Source of the DNA: Deltaproteobacteria bacterium HGW-Deltaproteobacteria-2
Lineage (GTDB): Bacteria > Desulfobacterota > Syntrophia > Syntrophales > Smithellaceae
Assembly (NCBI GenBank): GCA_002840505.1
Contig: PHBC01000006.1
Coordinates: 119,819-183,818 of the forward strand
DNA: 64,000 nt
Reading direction: 5' to 3'
Shown here in pieces: positions 10,001 through 18,969 of the stretch (positions within the stretch are counted from its first letter, which is position 1; each line of letters begins with the position of its first letter). Both the position numbers and the translations under genes were made by a program. The notes under the pieces are model-generated. The model saw only the letters and a list, made by a program, of their open reading frames with translations, searched no databases and was not told the DNA's origin.

Positions 10001-12738
10001 AGACAGATGAGCGTAAATACTGCCTGCATAAGATTATCGCCGGCTGCATGCATCACAGAAGTCAGATGTTGTGTCAACGTTACATTGTGCGGTTTTTGAA
10101 ACAGATTCAGTGCCGACATGATTAAAGAAGGAAGCAAGATGATTCCGATGACTGAAAGTGTCCAAAACCAGGCTGGAGGCAATATAGTCCAGCCTAACGC
10201 CATAATAATGATCAAGGCAGCGGGAGTCAGGCTCCGGCGCAGGTTATCGAATATCTTCCATTGCGACAACATTGATAATGGATTTTTCTGAGTGTCTCCG
10301 CCGAGTGCTGGAACACTCGACCTGACCCACCGCGAAATCTGCCAGTCTCCGCGAATCCAGCGATGTCTGCGACTCACGTCCGCGTTGTAGCAGGATGGAT
10401 ATTCCTCGTATAACAGTACATCGCTTATCAATCCCGACCGGGCATAGCATCCTTCGAGAAGATCGTGACTGAGAATCTTATTTTCGGGAAGATGCCCATT
10501 GAGAGCGGACTCAACAGCGTCAATATCATAGATTCCCTTGCCGATGAATGAACCTTCACCGAAGATATCCTGATAGATATCGGAAACCGCTTTCGTGTAA
10601 GGATCAATGCCGGAATTGCTTGAGAACATGGCCGCATATAGGGAACTGTTCGTGTTGGACAGGCTTACGGACACCCTTGGTTGCAGTATGCCGTATCCCT
10701 TCCAGACAAGCTTCTTTTCTTTATCGTATTGCGCGCGATTCAGTGGATGTGCCATGTTTCCCACAAATTGCCAGGCCGCATCACGTGGCAGCTTTGTATC
10801 TGTGTCGAGAGTGATCACATACTTCACATTTCTTAATGCCGTTGTATCACCGACGATGAGCGAAAATAAATCACCAAAAATATCCTTTGTCCTGCCGCGC
10901 AGGAAGGCATTCAAATCCGTCAGCTTCCCCCGTTTTCGTTCGTAACCCATCCAAGTTTGTTCTTTGGGATTCCAGCGACGCGGGCGATGAAATAAAAAGA
11001 ATATATCGCCTTTTGAATCCTTGTACTTTTCATTTAACCCTTCGATCCCTTTCCGGGCAAGCTGCAGAAGTTGCTCATCGTCCGGCAGCGTTTCTTCCTT
11101 AGCGTCCCGAAAATCGGTTAGGAGAGCGAAGCGCAGATTGTCGTCACGATTGGCCAGAAATCTTATTTCCAAAGCTTCAATTAAATTCGGGATATTTTGC
11201 GTGCTTAAAAGCATCGTTGGAACTGCAACGAGAGTGCGACATTCAGGTGGGATACCCTGAGAAAAATCCATTCGTGGCAAGGGATGGGGCGTCACCAGCA
11301 GAGTCGCCAGCCAGTTTACCAGGGCTAGAGCCAGGTGGCTCGTGCATAGAAGGGAGAGGAGTCCAATTATAGCCAATGGCCAATCCTGCAACCCATAGTT
11401 ATGTGCCTTCACCAGTAAAATTCCTGTAAAGATGAAAGTCAACCCGATGATAGAGCCAATATAAATCAGCAAAGGAATTCGGCGGCTCAATTGCAAAATT
11501 GCTTCAAGTGACGATAGACGCACTTCTGCCAGACGTTCGAGTTCAGGCAAGCCCTTGTCGATCAAATAATAACCGACATGCGCCGTGCAATCATAGCTGT
11601 AATTTTTTGCACTGCATTTGCGGGCGAGGTTTATCGCTGTGCGTGCCACTTCACTTTCTGACAATCTACTTTTCTTGGCGATTTTCTCTATGACATGGCG
11701 GTAACGGTCACGGGTGGAAAAAGTCATTTTGAAGTAAATATCACGGGGATCTTCACGCAGTATCTGATCGACCTCACTCATCGTTTCGACAAACTCTTGC
11801 CAGTTCATTGTGCCCAAGAAACGAAGAGAGCCTATACTATTGCTCATGGAAACCTGATCGGCGGCTTGTTGCTGGGTTTCCAAATGTACTAATGACTTGA
11901 TTGTCTGACCATACTCGGAGAGGCGCTGCTCAATCCAGGTAAGCGGTAAGGCCAGAGAAGGACTTTGCCCTTGCAAACGACGTGTAATTTCTGCAACAAA
12001 CGCACCCACCATCGGTGGGTCTGATCGCGCCATATCCGCTATTTCTAAAAACAGGCTTTTCGGGTCCTTCTCGGCGACAGCTGTCATCCGATTCGCCCAA
12101 ATATCGGCTAAGTTGCGATTAGTTCTATCGGTAGATATGCGAACGGCAATGCGTCGGATATTTTCGATCAATGCCAGTCGCAGCATAATAGGAATTGCCC
12201 ATAATTCACCCAGTGTAAGCACGGTGACTGTCTGGTAGGCGGAGACAAATAGACTGAGAGCCTTCGAATCCACCCGCCCATCGCCATGGGAGATCATCTC
12301 CAGCGCAATATCGTACACCCGTGGGAGACCAGCTGATGGGCCATTTGCCAGATGAGGCAGTTCCCTGCTGTAAACTTTCGGCAAATGCCTTCTGGCCGTG
12401 CGAATTTGCTCTTCGATTAGATAGAAGTTATCCAGAAACCATTCTTCGGCCGGTGTAATACGATGATTGTCTTTAACTGCCGTCGTCAACAGGTTTCGAA
12501 CGTCAAACAGGACATTTTCATTGTCAGCCATCCTTGTTAGCAGTTGGTTCGAAGTGCGCCCCGGACTCAACTTGTGCGCGCCGGCTATGGCTTTGCTATG
12601 CTGCTGCAACTGCTTGGCACTGAATAATTCCGATCGCAGCAGCTCATTGCCCGCGATTTTATTCCGTGAGTCTCTGCCCGGAAGGTACGCTTTCAAACGA
12701 TTTAGGTATCTAAAAAAGACCTTGCTGCTCACTTCCAC
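4003..12738 (-). CDS. Giant cyclic beta-1,2-glucan synthase-like protein (NdvB/ChvB family)
   Basis: 2911 residues from a GTG start preceded by AAGGAG. It would make and shape cyclic beta-1,2-glucan from UDP-glucose at the inner membrane. In order: a long N-terminal region; TM helices near 415-480; a GT84 glycosyltransferase core with TLDTDTKLPRD near 644 and the acceptor motif RRHRWIRGDWQ near 793; more TM helices near 838-870 and 950-1000; a glycoamylase-like domain near 1100-1620 (GVPGLGLKRGLSEDM near 1480, FMAHHQGMT); and a C-terminal GH94 phosphorylase domain with the catalytic GDWND near 2594. The length is typical of NdvB/ChvB (about 2800-2900). It stands alone, with rpoH upstream on the same strand 286 bases away. 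In free-living bacteria such glucans serve osmoadaptation or cell-surface roles; the role here is inference. Confidence 0.9.
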   Translation of the reverse strand: MEVSSKVFFRYLNRLKAYLPGRDSRNKIAGNELLRSELFSAKQLQQHSKAIAGAHKLSPGRTSNQLLTRMADNENVLFDVRNLLTTAVKDNHRITPAEEWFLDNFYLIEEQIRTARRHLPKVYSRELPHLANGPSAGLPRVYDIALEMISHGDGRVDSKALSLFVSAYQTVTVLTLGELWAIPIMLRLALIENIRRIAVRISTDRTNRNLADIWANRMTAVAEKDPKSLFLEIADMARSDPPMVGAFVAEITRRLQGQSPSLALPLTWIEQRLSEYGQTIKSLVHLETQQQAADQVSMSNSIGSLRFLGTMNWQEFVETMSEVDQILREDPRDIYFKMTFSTRDRYRHVIEKIAKKSRLSESEVARTAINLARKCSAKNYSYDCTAHVGYYLIDKGLPELERLAEVRLSSLEAILQLSRRIPLLIYIGSIIGLTFIFTGILLVKAHNYGLQDWPLAIIGLLSLLCTSHLALALVNWLATLLVTPHPLPRMDFSQGIPPECRTLVAVPTMLLSTQNIPNLIEALEIRFLANRDDNLRFALLTDFRDAKEETLPDDEQLLQLARKGIEGLNEKYKDSKGDIFFLFHRPRRWNPKEQTWMGYERKRGKLTDLNAFLRGRTKDIFGDLFSLIVGDTTALRNVKYVITLDTDTKLPRDAAWQFVGNMAHPLNRAQYDKEKKLVWKGYGILQPRVSVSLSNTNSSLYAAMFSSNSGIDPYTKAVSDIYQDIFGEGSFIGKGIYDIDAVESALNGHLPENKILSHDLLEGCYARSGLISDVLLYEEYPSCYNADVSRRHRWIRGDWQISRWVRSSVPALGGDTQKNPLSMLSQWKIFDNLRRSLTPAALIIIMALGWTILPPAWFWTLSVIGIILLPSLIMSALNLFQKPHNVTLTQHLTSVMHAAGDNLMQAVFTLICLPYEAYFSIDAIGRTLWRMLISHKRLLEWNPSENTNNNPRNDMTGYVRTMWFAPIFATVTAMAILFSRPASLTVAGPFLVIWLISPLIAYLFSRPFAYHEVRLTSDQIIFLRKISRKTWSFFETFVGPDDNWLPPDNYQEQPVAVVAHRTSPTNMGLSLLANLSALDLGYITMRRFIERTANALHTMDSMTRQKGHFYNWYDTQSLEPLLPLYISSVDSGNLSGHLLTLRAGLLALPNQKIIRSQLFPGLRDTLEVLAGTAGKTDVVQLAQIRKTLAYAIHSEPTTLMAVRLYLEQLATSAAQMATSVNVPDSDPDSPLRWWAKAFTDQCWEALEELRFFTPWIFYPALSDMINKLPELNEIPTMRKVINMEVELLSAIEKQMNPDITSDEHRQLGELRRLVTEASRSAQIMMTDIEGLAKQCGDFSRIEYDFLFDKACNLLSIGYNVGNWRRDTSFYDLLAAEARFSTFVGIAQGKLPQESWFALGRLLTTAGGGPVLVSWSGSMFEYLMPLLVMPTYENSLLDQTYKAAVARHIEYGKKHAVPWGISESGYNAIDSHLNYQYRAFGVPGLGLKRGLSEDMVIAPYASALALMVAPEEACLNLEKLAAAGFEGRFGFYEAIDYTPSRLPRGQSNAVVRSFMAHHQGMTLLALVYLLLGRPMQKRFESEPLFQATMLLLQERIPKAVAFYTSPTELADSHRESVSVETPVRVFNTPDTPTPEVQLLSNGRYHLMITNAGGGYSRWKDMAVTRFREDTTCDNFGTFCYLRDVNTGDVWSTTYQPTLKQPLHYEAIFSDGRVEFRRQDYDFDVHTKIVVSPEDDIELRRTTIENRTRSPRTIDVTSYAEVVLAPPAADTIHPAFSNLFVQAEIIEQRRAILCARRPRSENEKNPWMFHLMAVHGAEIEQISYETDRMQFIGHGNTVSDPQAMGYPSDLFGTLSGSQGSVLDPIVAIRSRITLDPEQSVTIDMVFGISETREATLTLVEKYQDRRIADRVFDLAWTQSQVLLRQINATEANAQLYCRIASSVIYNNASLRADSNIIKENHRGQSGLWGYAISGDLPIVLLRISDQANIELVRQLVQAHVYWRLKGLAVDLVIWNEDHAGYRQLLHDQIMGLIASGTVASLNDQLGGIFVRSTDQISEEDRILIQTVAHVIITDKKGTLAAQVNRRDSLKTAVPRLIPTRTHRALPSPVAELPDHNLMFFNGLGGFTPDGREYVISTVQDHVTPVPWVNVLANPQFGTVISESGMSYTWSENAHEFRLTPWYNDPVSDRSGEIFFLRDEERGHFWSPMPLSRRGETPYITRHGFGYSVFEHTERGIHSEVQVYVALDAAVKFTVLKIKNNTGRSRRLSATGYVEWVLGDLRTKTAMHVITDVDLQSRAIFASNPYNTEFPNRVAFFNTDSLTRTITCNRTEFLGRNGTLHDPAAMKRQHLSGKVGAGLDPCAVIQIPFDLADGEEKEIVFTLGLGRNVDDARKLAQSFGEASAAHHALDAVRQYWDQTLDAVQVETPDPSLNVLANGWLAYQTLACRLWARTGNYQSGGAFGFRDQLQDVMALIHTDSNLTREHLLLCASRQFKEGDVQHWWHPPLGRGVRTQCSDDYLWLPFATCFYVSHTGDTDILDESIPFIKGRPVNKDEDSYYDLHSRSQETASLYEHCVRAIRRGLRFGEHGLPLMGSGDWNDSMNMVGIKGKGESVWLGFFLYKILMQFAEIARIRGDTSFGKYCEKEASQLRLNIEQHGWDGLWYRRAYFDDGSPLGSTKNSECRIDSIAQSWAVLSGAGDAERSRLAMEALNKHLIHRDIGIVQLLEPPFDKSNLNPGYIKGYVPGVRENGGQYTHGAIWAAMAFAALGDNRRAWEIMTMINPVNHTRSSEAIATYKVEPYAVAADVYALEPHIGRGGWTWYTGSAGWMYRLIVESLLGVKREGNKLSLTPCIPDDWDVFNIHYRYGKTIYHIFVMRAQISESKKMVIVDGVEQSDGIMLLVDDGKEHKVDVRI

Positions 12739-13024
12739 TTTTTACTACTCCTTATGGCGGCCGACAGATTATTAAAAAATGTTTACATTTCTCACGGGAA
12801 CCTGGTTTTTTCAACACCAGACGGCAAATGTTAATGGGGCCTCCCTGCGTTTCCAGGGCAGAGTTAAAAGAATTGCTTTATATGCAATTATTATTTTGTA
12901 CGTTACTGTATAAGATGGTTTAAAATGACATCTGAATCTAAACGTTGTATTTGTATCAATTTTAGAAGTATAGGTCAATAGGTTAAACAAGACTTGTGTT
13001 ATATAACCTATCAGAGAATAATAT

Positions 13025-13870
13025 TTATTTGTCGGTTTTAAAATAAGGCAACGCCAGTTGTATTTTCTTCAGCGCTTGTTTTTCAATCTGGCGTGCCCGT
13101 TCACGCGAGATATTATATTTTATTCCTATTTCCTGCAGAGTCTGAGGATCATCGGCCATTACACGGTTAAGAATAATATAACTTTCTCTTTCGTTGAGCT
13201 TAGCCAGCGCTCCGGCTATATCGCGGCGCACCAGACTCTTTTCTTCGTCTTTAATTAAAGACACTTCCTGATCGTCACCTTCGTATGTGAGAAAATCGAT
13301 ATGCGCGTTATCGCCTTCATCCTTGATAAATTCATTCAGTGAAACGTCCCGTGAACCCATGCGCACGTCCATTTCGGCCACCTCGGAATTTTTAACGCCT
13401 AATGATGTAGCGATTTCGCTAAACTCCGGATTTTTTTTCGAAAGCGTCTCCAGCTCTTTTTTAGTTTGATTTAATTTGAAAAAAAGTTTTCTCTGCGCTT
13501 GTGTCGTACCGATTTTGACAATACTCCATGATTTAATCAGGTAATTCTGGATGTAAGCTCGAATCCACCACACTGCATAAGAAATCAATCTGTAGCCTTT
13601 GTAAGGGTCGAATTTTTTCACAGCGTGAATAAGGCCGACATTGCCTTCCTGAATTAAATCAGCAAGCTTAAAACCGTAACTGCGATATTCATGGGCTATC
13701 TTGACTACAAAACGCAAATTCGAAACAATCAGCTTTTCGGCGGCTTCCACATTGCCATATTTTTTCAATTGTACAGCAAGCTTGAATTCCTCTTCCGCGG
13801 TTAAAAGAGGAAAGCGATTAATTTCGCCTATATATAAATCAAGAGTGCCGGTTAGTACGGGTAGCTTCAA
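13025..13870 (-). CDS. rpoH: Heat-shock sigma factor RpoH (sigma-32)
   Basis: 281 residues. Region 1.2 (LYIGEINRFPLLTAEEE), region 2 (VSNLRFVVKIAHEY, DLIQEGNVGLIHAVKKFDP, YAVWWIRAYIQNYL), the RpoH-box-like stretch QRKLFFKLNQTKKE, and region 4 with the helix-turn-helix SRERARQIEKQALKK. The length matches sigma-32. It directs RNA polymerase to heat-shock promoters and lies divergent from the operon containing clpB and htpX, typical stress targets, although I saw no convincing sigma-32 promoter for them. It is followed on the same strand by a 286-bp gap (12739-13024) in which I see no gene. Confidence 0.9.
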   Translation of the reverse strand: MKLPVLTGTLDLYIGEINRFPLLTAEEEFKLAVQLKKYGNVEAAEKLIVSNLRFVVKIAHEYRSYGFKLADLIQEGNVGLIHAVKKFDPYKGYRLISYAVWWIRAYIQNYLIKSWSIVKIGTTQAQRKLFFKLNQTKKELETLSKKNPEFSEIATSLGVKNSEVAEMDVRMGSRDVSLNEFIKDEGDNAHIDFLTYEGDDQEVSLIKDEEKSLVRRDIAGALAKLNERESYIILNRVMADDPQTLQEIGIKYNISRERARQIEKQALKKIQLALPYFKTDK

Positions 13871-14134
13871 CGATCAGATCTCCAATTAATTTATCCAACT
13901 CTAAATTCTATCCAACTATAATTCGCCGGTCAAGATTTCTTTTTTCAGAAATGTGACACAAGTTGAATTATCCCGCCGCGGGCGGAGGACATCGCAGATA
14001 TCCGTGGTATCTCCTGAGCGAAGCGAACAGGGATTATGGGATACAATGAAAACAAGCAAAACGGGACTGAAAACATCGTGGTATCCCTCAAAAAAAAACG
14101 CATGGAAATTAGTGATTTTTTGACGGATCCCTCC

Positions 14135-14163
14135 TTGACAGAGGCCATATTTGTGCTTATTCT
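14135..14163 (+). promoter_or_regulatory. Sigma-70 promoter for the diadenylate cyclase-clpB operon
   Basis: TTGACA at 14135-14140, a 17-base spacer, and TATTCT at 14158-14163. It lies 28 bases before the ATG at 14192, which carries its own RBS (AAGGTGA), and so supports that start over an upstream in-frame ATG at 14036. The rest of the 13871-14191 divergent gap holds GC-rich short palindromes near 13974-13995 but no gene. Confidence 0.65.
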
Positions 14164-14191
14164 AAGGAAAATTAAAAGCAAGGTGAAATTA

Positions 14192-15064
14192 ATGAAATCA
14201 ATAAATAAAACGATGATAGAACATGCCGTTAAAATAGCTCATGAAATAAAAGCCAACGCTCTTCTTGTGTGTGTTGATGTCATCAATGATACCAGCCTGA
14301 TAATGGATGAAATAAAAAAAGACATGGGTTTTATTATTGTTTCCCGTGAGGATGAAGTGGTATCTGACGATATGAAGAAGAACGCTCAAATATTATATAT
14401 TCCCAATGTTAATTTGACCCGTGTGGGAAAGATTAAAATTGCCATTGCCAAGGGAATAGTTCTAGGGATTCTGAAAAGAGGGGATAAAGTGGTATGTTTA
14501 AGCGGCGTACCAAAATTCGGTTATGCCGACAGCATTTTTGTTCTTGATGTGGGAAAAGAGTTCGAGATTTTAACATCTGATTTTATCAATGATGTAATTG
14601 AAAATGTTCATCCGGAAGTTTTCAATGCGGCTCTTAATCTCGCCTGTGAACTGGCCGCTCAGGGCAGAGAAAGCAGAAAAGTGGGAACGATATTTGTTCT
14701 GGGAGATGATGAAAAGGTCATGCAGCTTTCCCAGCAAATGATTATCAACCCGTTTCAGGGATATTCGGAAGAGCAGCTTAATATTCTGAATCCGGAACTT
14801 GAAGAAACGATCAAAGAATTATCAGCGATTGACGGTGCATTTGTTATTAAAGAAAATGGTGTATTGGTGACCGCCGGAAGACATCTTAACGCGGCACTGG
14901 ACAGCCGTGATTTTCCTGCAGGCCTTGGTAGCAGACACATTGCCGCAGCCGGTATTACGAGTGTGACGAAAGCTGTCGCCATAGTAATTTCCGAATCTTC
15001 AGGAAACGTAACTGTTTTCAAGAACGGTAAACTTTTTGTGACCATTGAAAAACCGATAGAATAG
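14192..15064 (+). CDS. Diadenylate cyclase (c-di-AMP synthase) with DAC domain
   Basis: 290 residues from the ATG behind AAGGTGA. The C-terminal half is a DAC domain: [10 protein letters not shown] with D214 and [11 protein letters not shown] with R248/H249, the two signature motifs that bind ATP and metal, plus a final strand ISESSG. The N-terminal ~140 residues ([30 protein letters not shown]) resemble the pyruvate-kinase C-terminal-like domain attached to DAC in archaeal DacZ-type and some deltaproteobacterial enzymes. No transmembrane helices, so cytosolic, unlike CdaA. The gene is only 10 bases from clpB and has its own sigma-70 promoter. c-di-AMP usually controls K+ and osmotic balance; linkage to a disaggregase is noteworthy. 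An in-frame ATG at 14036 would add 52 residues but lies upstream of the promoter. Confidence 0.85.
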   Translation: MKSINKTMIEHAVKIAHEIKANALLVCVDVINDTSLIMDEIKKDMGFIIVSREDEVVSDDMKKNAQILYIPNVNLTRVGKIKIAIAKGIVLGILKRGDKVVCLSGVPKFGYADSIFVLDVGKEFEILTSDFINDVIENVHPEVFNAALNLACELAAQGRESRKVGTIFVLGDDEKVMQLSQQMIINPFQGYSEEQLNILNPELEETIKELSAIDGAFVIKENGVLVTAGRHLNAALDSRDFPAGLGSRHIAAAGITSVTKAVAIVISESSGNVTVFKNGKLFVTIEKPIE

Positions 15065-15074
15065 AGAGGGGTCT

Positions 15075-17657
15075 ATGCGTTTTGACAAATTTACCTTAAA
15101 AGTTCAGGAAGCTCTTCAGGAAGCTCAATCGCAGGCCGGCTCTATGGGACATCAATCAATTGAGCCGGAACACCTTCTTGTTTGTTTTTTAAGGCAGGAT
15201 GACGGCATCGCCGGTGCCATCATCAACAAACTTAACGCTTCACCTCAAAAGATTGAAAAGGAACTGGACAATTATCTGAAAAAACAGCCGAGTGTTCAGG
15301 GCGGGGGCGAAGTTTATCTGGGGGGCAGGCTCAATAAAATATTCGATAAGGCAATGACCGAAGCGGCGCAACTCAAGGATGAGTATGTGAGCGCAGAGCA
15401 TGTGATTATTGCCATTGCAGAAGAAAAAGAAGGTCAGGCTGGCAAAATACTGCGTCAGGCAGGAGTGACCAAAGAGAATATTTTCAAGGTTCTGGTAGAT
15501 ATCCGTGGCAATCAGCGTGTGACCGATCCGAATCCGGAAGGCAAATATCAGGCGCTTGAACGCTATGCCAGGGATTTCAATGAGCTGGCGAAGAAAGGTT
15601 TATTTGATCCGGTTATCGGACGCGATGAGGAAATACGCCGGATAATGCAGGTGCTTTCCCGGCGCACAAAAAACAATCCGGTGCTCATCGGCGAACCTGG
15701 TGTCGGCAAAACGGCCATTGTAGAAGGTCTGGCACAGCGAATCGTTAATGGCGATGTACCGGAAAACTTAAAAAATAAACGCGTCATCGGACTGGATATT
15801 GGCGCGCTGGTGGCCGGTGCAAAATACCGCGGTGAGTTTGAGGAACGTCTTAAAGCTGTGTTGAAGGAAGTGGTCAGCGCCGCAGGCGAGATTATTCTTT
15901 TTATTGACGAAATCCATACTGTTGTAGGAGCAGGTGCGGCGGAAGGTTCGATGGATGCCTCCAACATGCTCAAACCTGCGCTGGCGAGAGGAGAACTGCG
16001 CTGTGTGGGCGCGACAACGCTTAACGAATATCGTAAATACATTGAAAAAGACGCCGCTCTGGAGCGACGTTTCCAGCCGGTTTTAGTCAAGGAACCGACG
16101 GTAGAGGATACAATCGCCATATTGCGCGGACTGAAAGAACGCTACGAAGTTCATCATCGAGTGCGTATAAAAGATTCAGCAATAGTTGCCGCTGCCACGC
16201 TTTCGCAACGCTACATAACCGATCGCTTTCTGCCGGATAAGGCCGTTGACCTGATTGATGAAGCGGCATCCCGTTTAAAGATAGAACTGGACAGCAAACC
16301 TTCGGAAATTGACGCTATTGATAGAAAAATAATACAGTTGGAAATAGAGAAGCAGTCGCTGAAAAAGGAAACGGATAAAACCGCCAAAGAACGCCGCGAC
16401 AAAATTGAAAAAGAACTGGCCGAGTTGAAATCCAACGTGGCCCAGATGAAGACGCGCTGGTCAACCGAAAAAGATATAATCAATAAAATCCAAAATACTA
16501 AAAAACAGATTGAGGATTTGAAATTAGAAGAGACCAAAGCTCAGCGAGAGGGGAATCTCGAGAAGGCTGCAGAAATCCGTTACGGCAAATTGGTTGCCTT
16601 GGATAAAGAGCTTCAGAAAGATCAAAACAAACTGGAGGATATTCAAAAGAACAATCAGATGCTCAAGGAAGAGGTGGATGCCGAAGACGTGGCCGAAGTT
16701 GTTTCTAACTGGACGGGCATACCATTATCAAGAATGATGGAAAGTGACGTGCAAAAGCTGATTCATATGGAAGAACGGCTCAAAATGCGCGTTATTGGTC
16801 AGGAAGAAGGCATTGCCGCAGTGTCTGCTGCTCTGCGCCGTGCACGCTCCGGCCTGCAGGATCCTAATCGCCCCATCGGCTCTTTTATTTTTTTGGGACC
16901 CACGGGTGTCGGTAAAACCGAACTGGCACGCGCTTTGGCGGAATTCATGTTCGACAATGAGCAGGCGATGATTCGCATAGATATGTCGGAATATATGGAA
17001 AAGCACGCGGTAGCCCGTCTGATCGGTGCTCCGCCCGGTTATGTCGGGTATGATGAAGGCGGTCATCTGACTGAGGCTGTGAGGCGGAAACCTTATAGTG
17101 TCCTTCTTTTCGATGAAATAGAAAAAGCGCATCCCGATGTGTTCAATATTTTGTTACAGATACTTGATGACGGACGTTTGACCGACGGACATGGACGGAC
17201 GGTAGACTTTAAAAATACCGTGGTGATCATGACATCCAACGTGGGCAGTCAGTGGATTCAGGATCCGTCGCTCACTGATGAGGAAAAGAAAAACCGTTCG
17301 ATGGAAGTTTTGCGGGCGACGTTCAAACCAGAATTCTTAAACAGAATAGACGACACCATTATGTTCTCTGCGCTGAATCTGGAGGATATTTATAAGATTG
17401 TTGATATTCAGATTGCTCTTATTGATAAACGTCTCAACGAGCGCAAATTAAGCCTTGAATTGACAGAAGAGGCAAAAAAATATATAGCCGAACAGGGTTA
17501 CAGCCCGGTTTACGGTGCACGGCCACTGAAGCGTTCGTTGCAGAAACTCATTCTGGATCCGCTGGCTATAGAACTTCTGGCCGGCAAATATTCCGAAGGC
17601 GATAAAATTGCGGCAGGTTTATCTAAAAAAGGTGAAATAACTTTAACCAAGAAATAG
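15075..17657 (+). CDS. clpB: ATP-dependent disaggregase ClpB
   Basis: 860 residues. N-terminal Clp repeats (residues ~5-145), first AAA+ module with Walker [14 protein letters not shown] and Walker [14 protein letters not shown], a long charged coiled-coil M domain at roughly 410-525, second AAA+ module with Walker [15 protein letters not shown] and Walker [14 protein letters not shown], and the C-terminal D2 small domain. The M domain identifies ClpB rather than ClpA/ClpC. It resolves protein aggregates together with DnaK. RBS GAGAGGGG sits 6 bases before the ATG. It is co-transcribed after the c-di-AMP synthase and before htpX (15-base gap), a stress-protein block. Confidence 0.95.
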   Translation: MRFDKFTLKVQEALQEAQSQAGSMGHQSIEPEHLLVCFLRQDDGIAGAIINKLNASPQKIEKELDNYLKKQPSVQGGGEVYLGGRLNKIFDKAMTEAAQLKDEYVSAEHVIIAIAEEKEGQAGKILRQAGVTKENIFKVLVDIRGNQRVTDPNPEGKYQALERYARDFNELAKKGLFDPVIGRDEEIRRIMQVLSRRTKNNPVLIGEPGVGKTAIVEGLAQRIVNGDVPENLKNKRVIGLDIGALVAGAKYRGEFEERLKAVLKEVVSAAGEIILFIDEIHTVVGAGAAEGSMDASNMLKPALARGELRCVGATTLNEYRKYIEKDAALERRFQPVLVKEPTVEDTIAILRGLKERYEVHHRVRIKDSAIVAAATLSQRYITDRFLPDKAVDLIDEAASRLKIELDSKPSEIDAIDRKIIQLEIEKQSLKKETDKTAKERRDKIEKELAELKSNVAQMKTRWSTEKDIINKIQNTKKQIEDLKLEETKAQREGNLEKAAEIRYGKLVALDKELQKDQNKLEDIQKNNQMLKEEVDAEDVAEVVSNWTGIPLSRMMESDVQKLIHMEERLKMRVIGQEEGIAAVSAALRRARSGLQDPNRPIGSFIFLGPTGVGKTELARALAEFMFDNEQAMIRIDMSEYMEKHAVARLIGAPPGYVGYDEGGHLTEAVRRKPYSVLLFDEIEKAHPDVFNILLQILDDGRLTDGHGRTVDFKNTVVIMTSNVGSQWIQDPSLTDEEKKNRSMEVLRATFKPEFLNRIDDTIMFSALNLEDIYKIVDIQIALIDKRLNERKLSLELTEEAKKYIAEQGYSPVYGARPLKRSLQKLILDPLAIELLAGKYSEGDKIAAGLSKKGEITLTKK

Positions 17658-17672
17658 TGGAGGATAGAAGTA

Positions 17673-18521
17673 GTGGGCAATTCGATAAAAACCGTTCTTT
17701 TACTGGGAGCGTTAACAGGATTATTGATGTTTATAGGAGGCCTTGTCGGCGGAAGGGGTGGCGTTTATATCGCTTTCATTTTTGCTTTAATTTTGAATTT
17801 CGGCAGTTACTGGTTTTCCGATAAAATTGTTTTGAAAATGTATAAAGCGCAGGAAGTTTCCGAAAGTTCAGCGCCTGATCTTTACAATATTGTTCGCAAC
17901 CTGGCTTTAAAAGCCAACTTGCCGATGCCGCGGGTTTATATTGTTCCCGGTGAAACAGCCAATGCCTTTGCAACCGGACGCAACGCAGAACACGCGGTTG
18001 TTGCCGTGACTGAAGGAATAATGCGGATTGTGAACAAAGAAGAACTGGAAGGCGTAATTGCCCATGAACTTTCTCACATAAAAAATGGCGACATGCTTAT
18101 TTCTTCAATTGCCGCTACCATAGCCGGAGCTATTGGAATGCTGGCCAGTATGGCTCAGTGGGCGGCCATTTTTGGCGGTGGTCGCAGCGATGATGATGAT
18201 CACGGTGGAATAATAGGTTTGATAGCAATGGCTATTTTTGCTCCTTTGGCCGCAACCGTTATTCAAATGACCATTTCCCGCTCCCGCGAATATTTGGCCG
18301 ATGCCAGCGGCGCAAATATAACTAAAAATCCTTATGGATTGGCTTCCGCTCTGGAAAAACTGTCCAAAGCTTCACAGGCTATTCCGATGGAGGCCAATCC
18401 ATCAACGGCGCATATGTTTATTGTCAATCCACTGACGGGAAAATCGCTGATGAATCTTTTCAGTACGCACCCTCCGATGGAGGAAAGAGTTGCCCGTCTA
18501 AGAAGCATGAAACCATATTAA
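17673..18521 (+). CDS. htpX: Membrane zinc metalloprotease HtpX (M48B)
   Basis: 282 residues from a GTG start with RBS GTGGAGGA. Two N-terminal TM helices (residues ~5-50), the zinc site HELSH at 131-135 followed by the third ligand region [11 protein letters not shown], and two further hydrophobic segments between them. HtpX degrades misfolded inner-membrane proteins with its active site facing the cytoplasm. It follows clpB by 15 bases, so the pair forms a protein-quality-control unit. Sequence and length are typical; only the non-ATG start is unusual, and several genes in this window use GTG or TTG. Confidence 0.93.
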   Translation: MGNSIKTVLLLGALTGLLMFIGGLVGGRGGVYIAFIFALILNFGSYWFSDKIVLKMYKAQEVSESSAPDLYNIVRNLALKANLPMPRVYIVPGETANAFATGRNAEHAVVAVTEGIMRIVNKEELEGVIAHELSHIKNGDMLISSIAATIAGAIGMLASMAQWAAIFGGGRSDDDDHGGIIGLIAMAIFAPLAATVIQMTISRSREYLADASGANITKNPYGLASALEKLSKASQAIPMEANPSTAHMFIVNPLTGKSLMNLFSTHPPMEERVARLRSMKPY

Positions 18522-18560
18522 AAAATAAATTTTCCGCACTGCGGCAAGGAGAAAAATTAT

Positions 18561-18968
18561 ATGGAAGAAGAAAAGAAGGAATCGGGATTTGTAGTGAAGG
18601 ATAAACGTATTTTTGATGAATCGGGCAAAGAGCGTCCACAAGAAGAGAAAGTCTCTACCGCTGCCGAAGAGAAGTCTAAAATCAGGGAAGCTTCGCCAAA
18701 TGAGCCAAAACAGGAACACGATTATCCACAGGTTACCTTCACTAATTTTGTCTTGTCTCTAAGCACTACGGTTCTTTTTCATTTTGGAGATTTCCCCGAG
18801 TATGAAGGGGGAAAGACAGAAAAAAACTTGCCGGCGGCAAAACAAACTATTGATATTCTGGATATGATCAACGAAAAAACCAAAGGAAATCTTGACGAGA
18901 ACGAGGGAAAATTAATCCAGGGAGTTCTCTACGAACTGAAGATGCGCTACGTTAAAGAAAAGGTTTGA
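18561..18968 (+). CDS. DUF1844 family protein
   Basis: 135 residues, RBS AAGGAG. The N-terminal ~50 residues are charged and low in complexity; the C-terminal part (VTFTNFVLSLSTTVLFHFG, KQTIDILDMINEKTKGNL) is the conserved DUF1844 domain. No catalytic motif is visible and its function is unknown. It ends one base before the ispE start and is therefore surely co-transcribed with it. DUF1844 genes are often found near cell-envelope or isoprenoid genes in deltaproteobacteria. Confidence 0.8.
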   Translation: MEEEKKESGFVVKDKRIFDESGKERPQEEKVSTAAEEKSKIREASPNEPKQEHDYPQVTFTNFVLSLSTTVLFHFGDFPEYEGGKTEKNLPAAKQTIDILDMINEKTKGNLDENEGKLIQGVLYELKMRYVKEKV

Positions 18969-18969
18969 A

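Noticed and set aside
14036..14191. N-terminal extension of the diadenylate cyclase from ATG 14036
   Set aside because: A good sigma-70 promoter (14135-14163) and RBS lie inside it, so translation should start at 14192.
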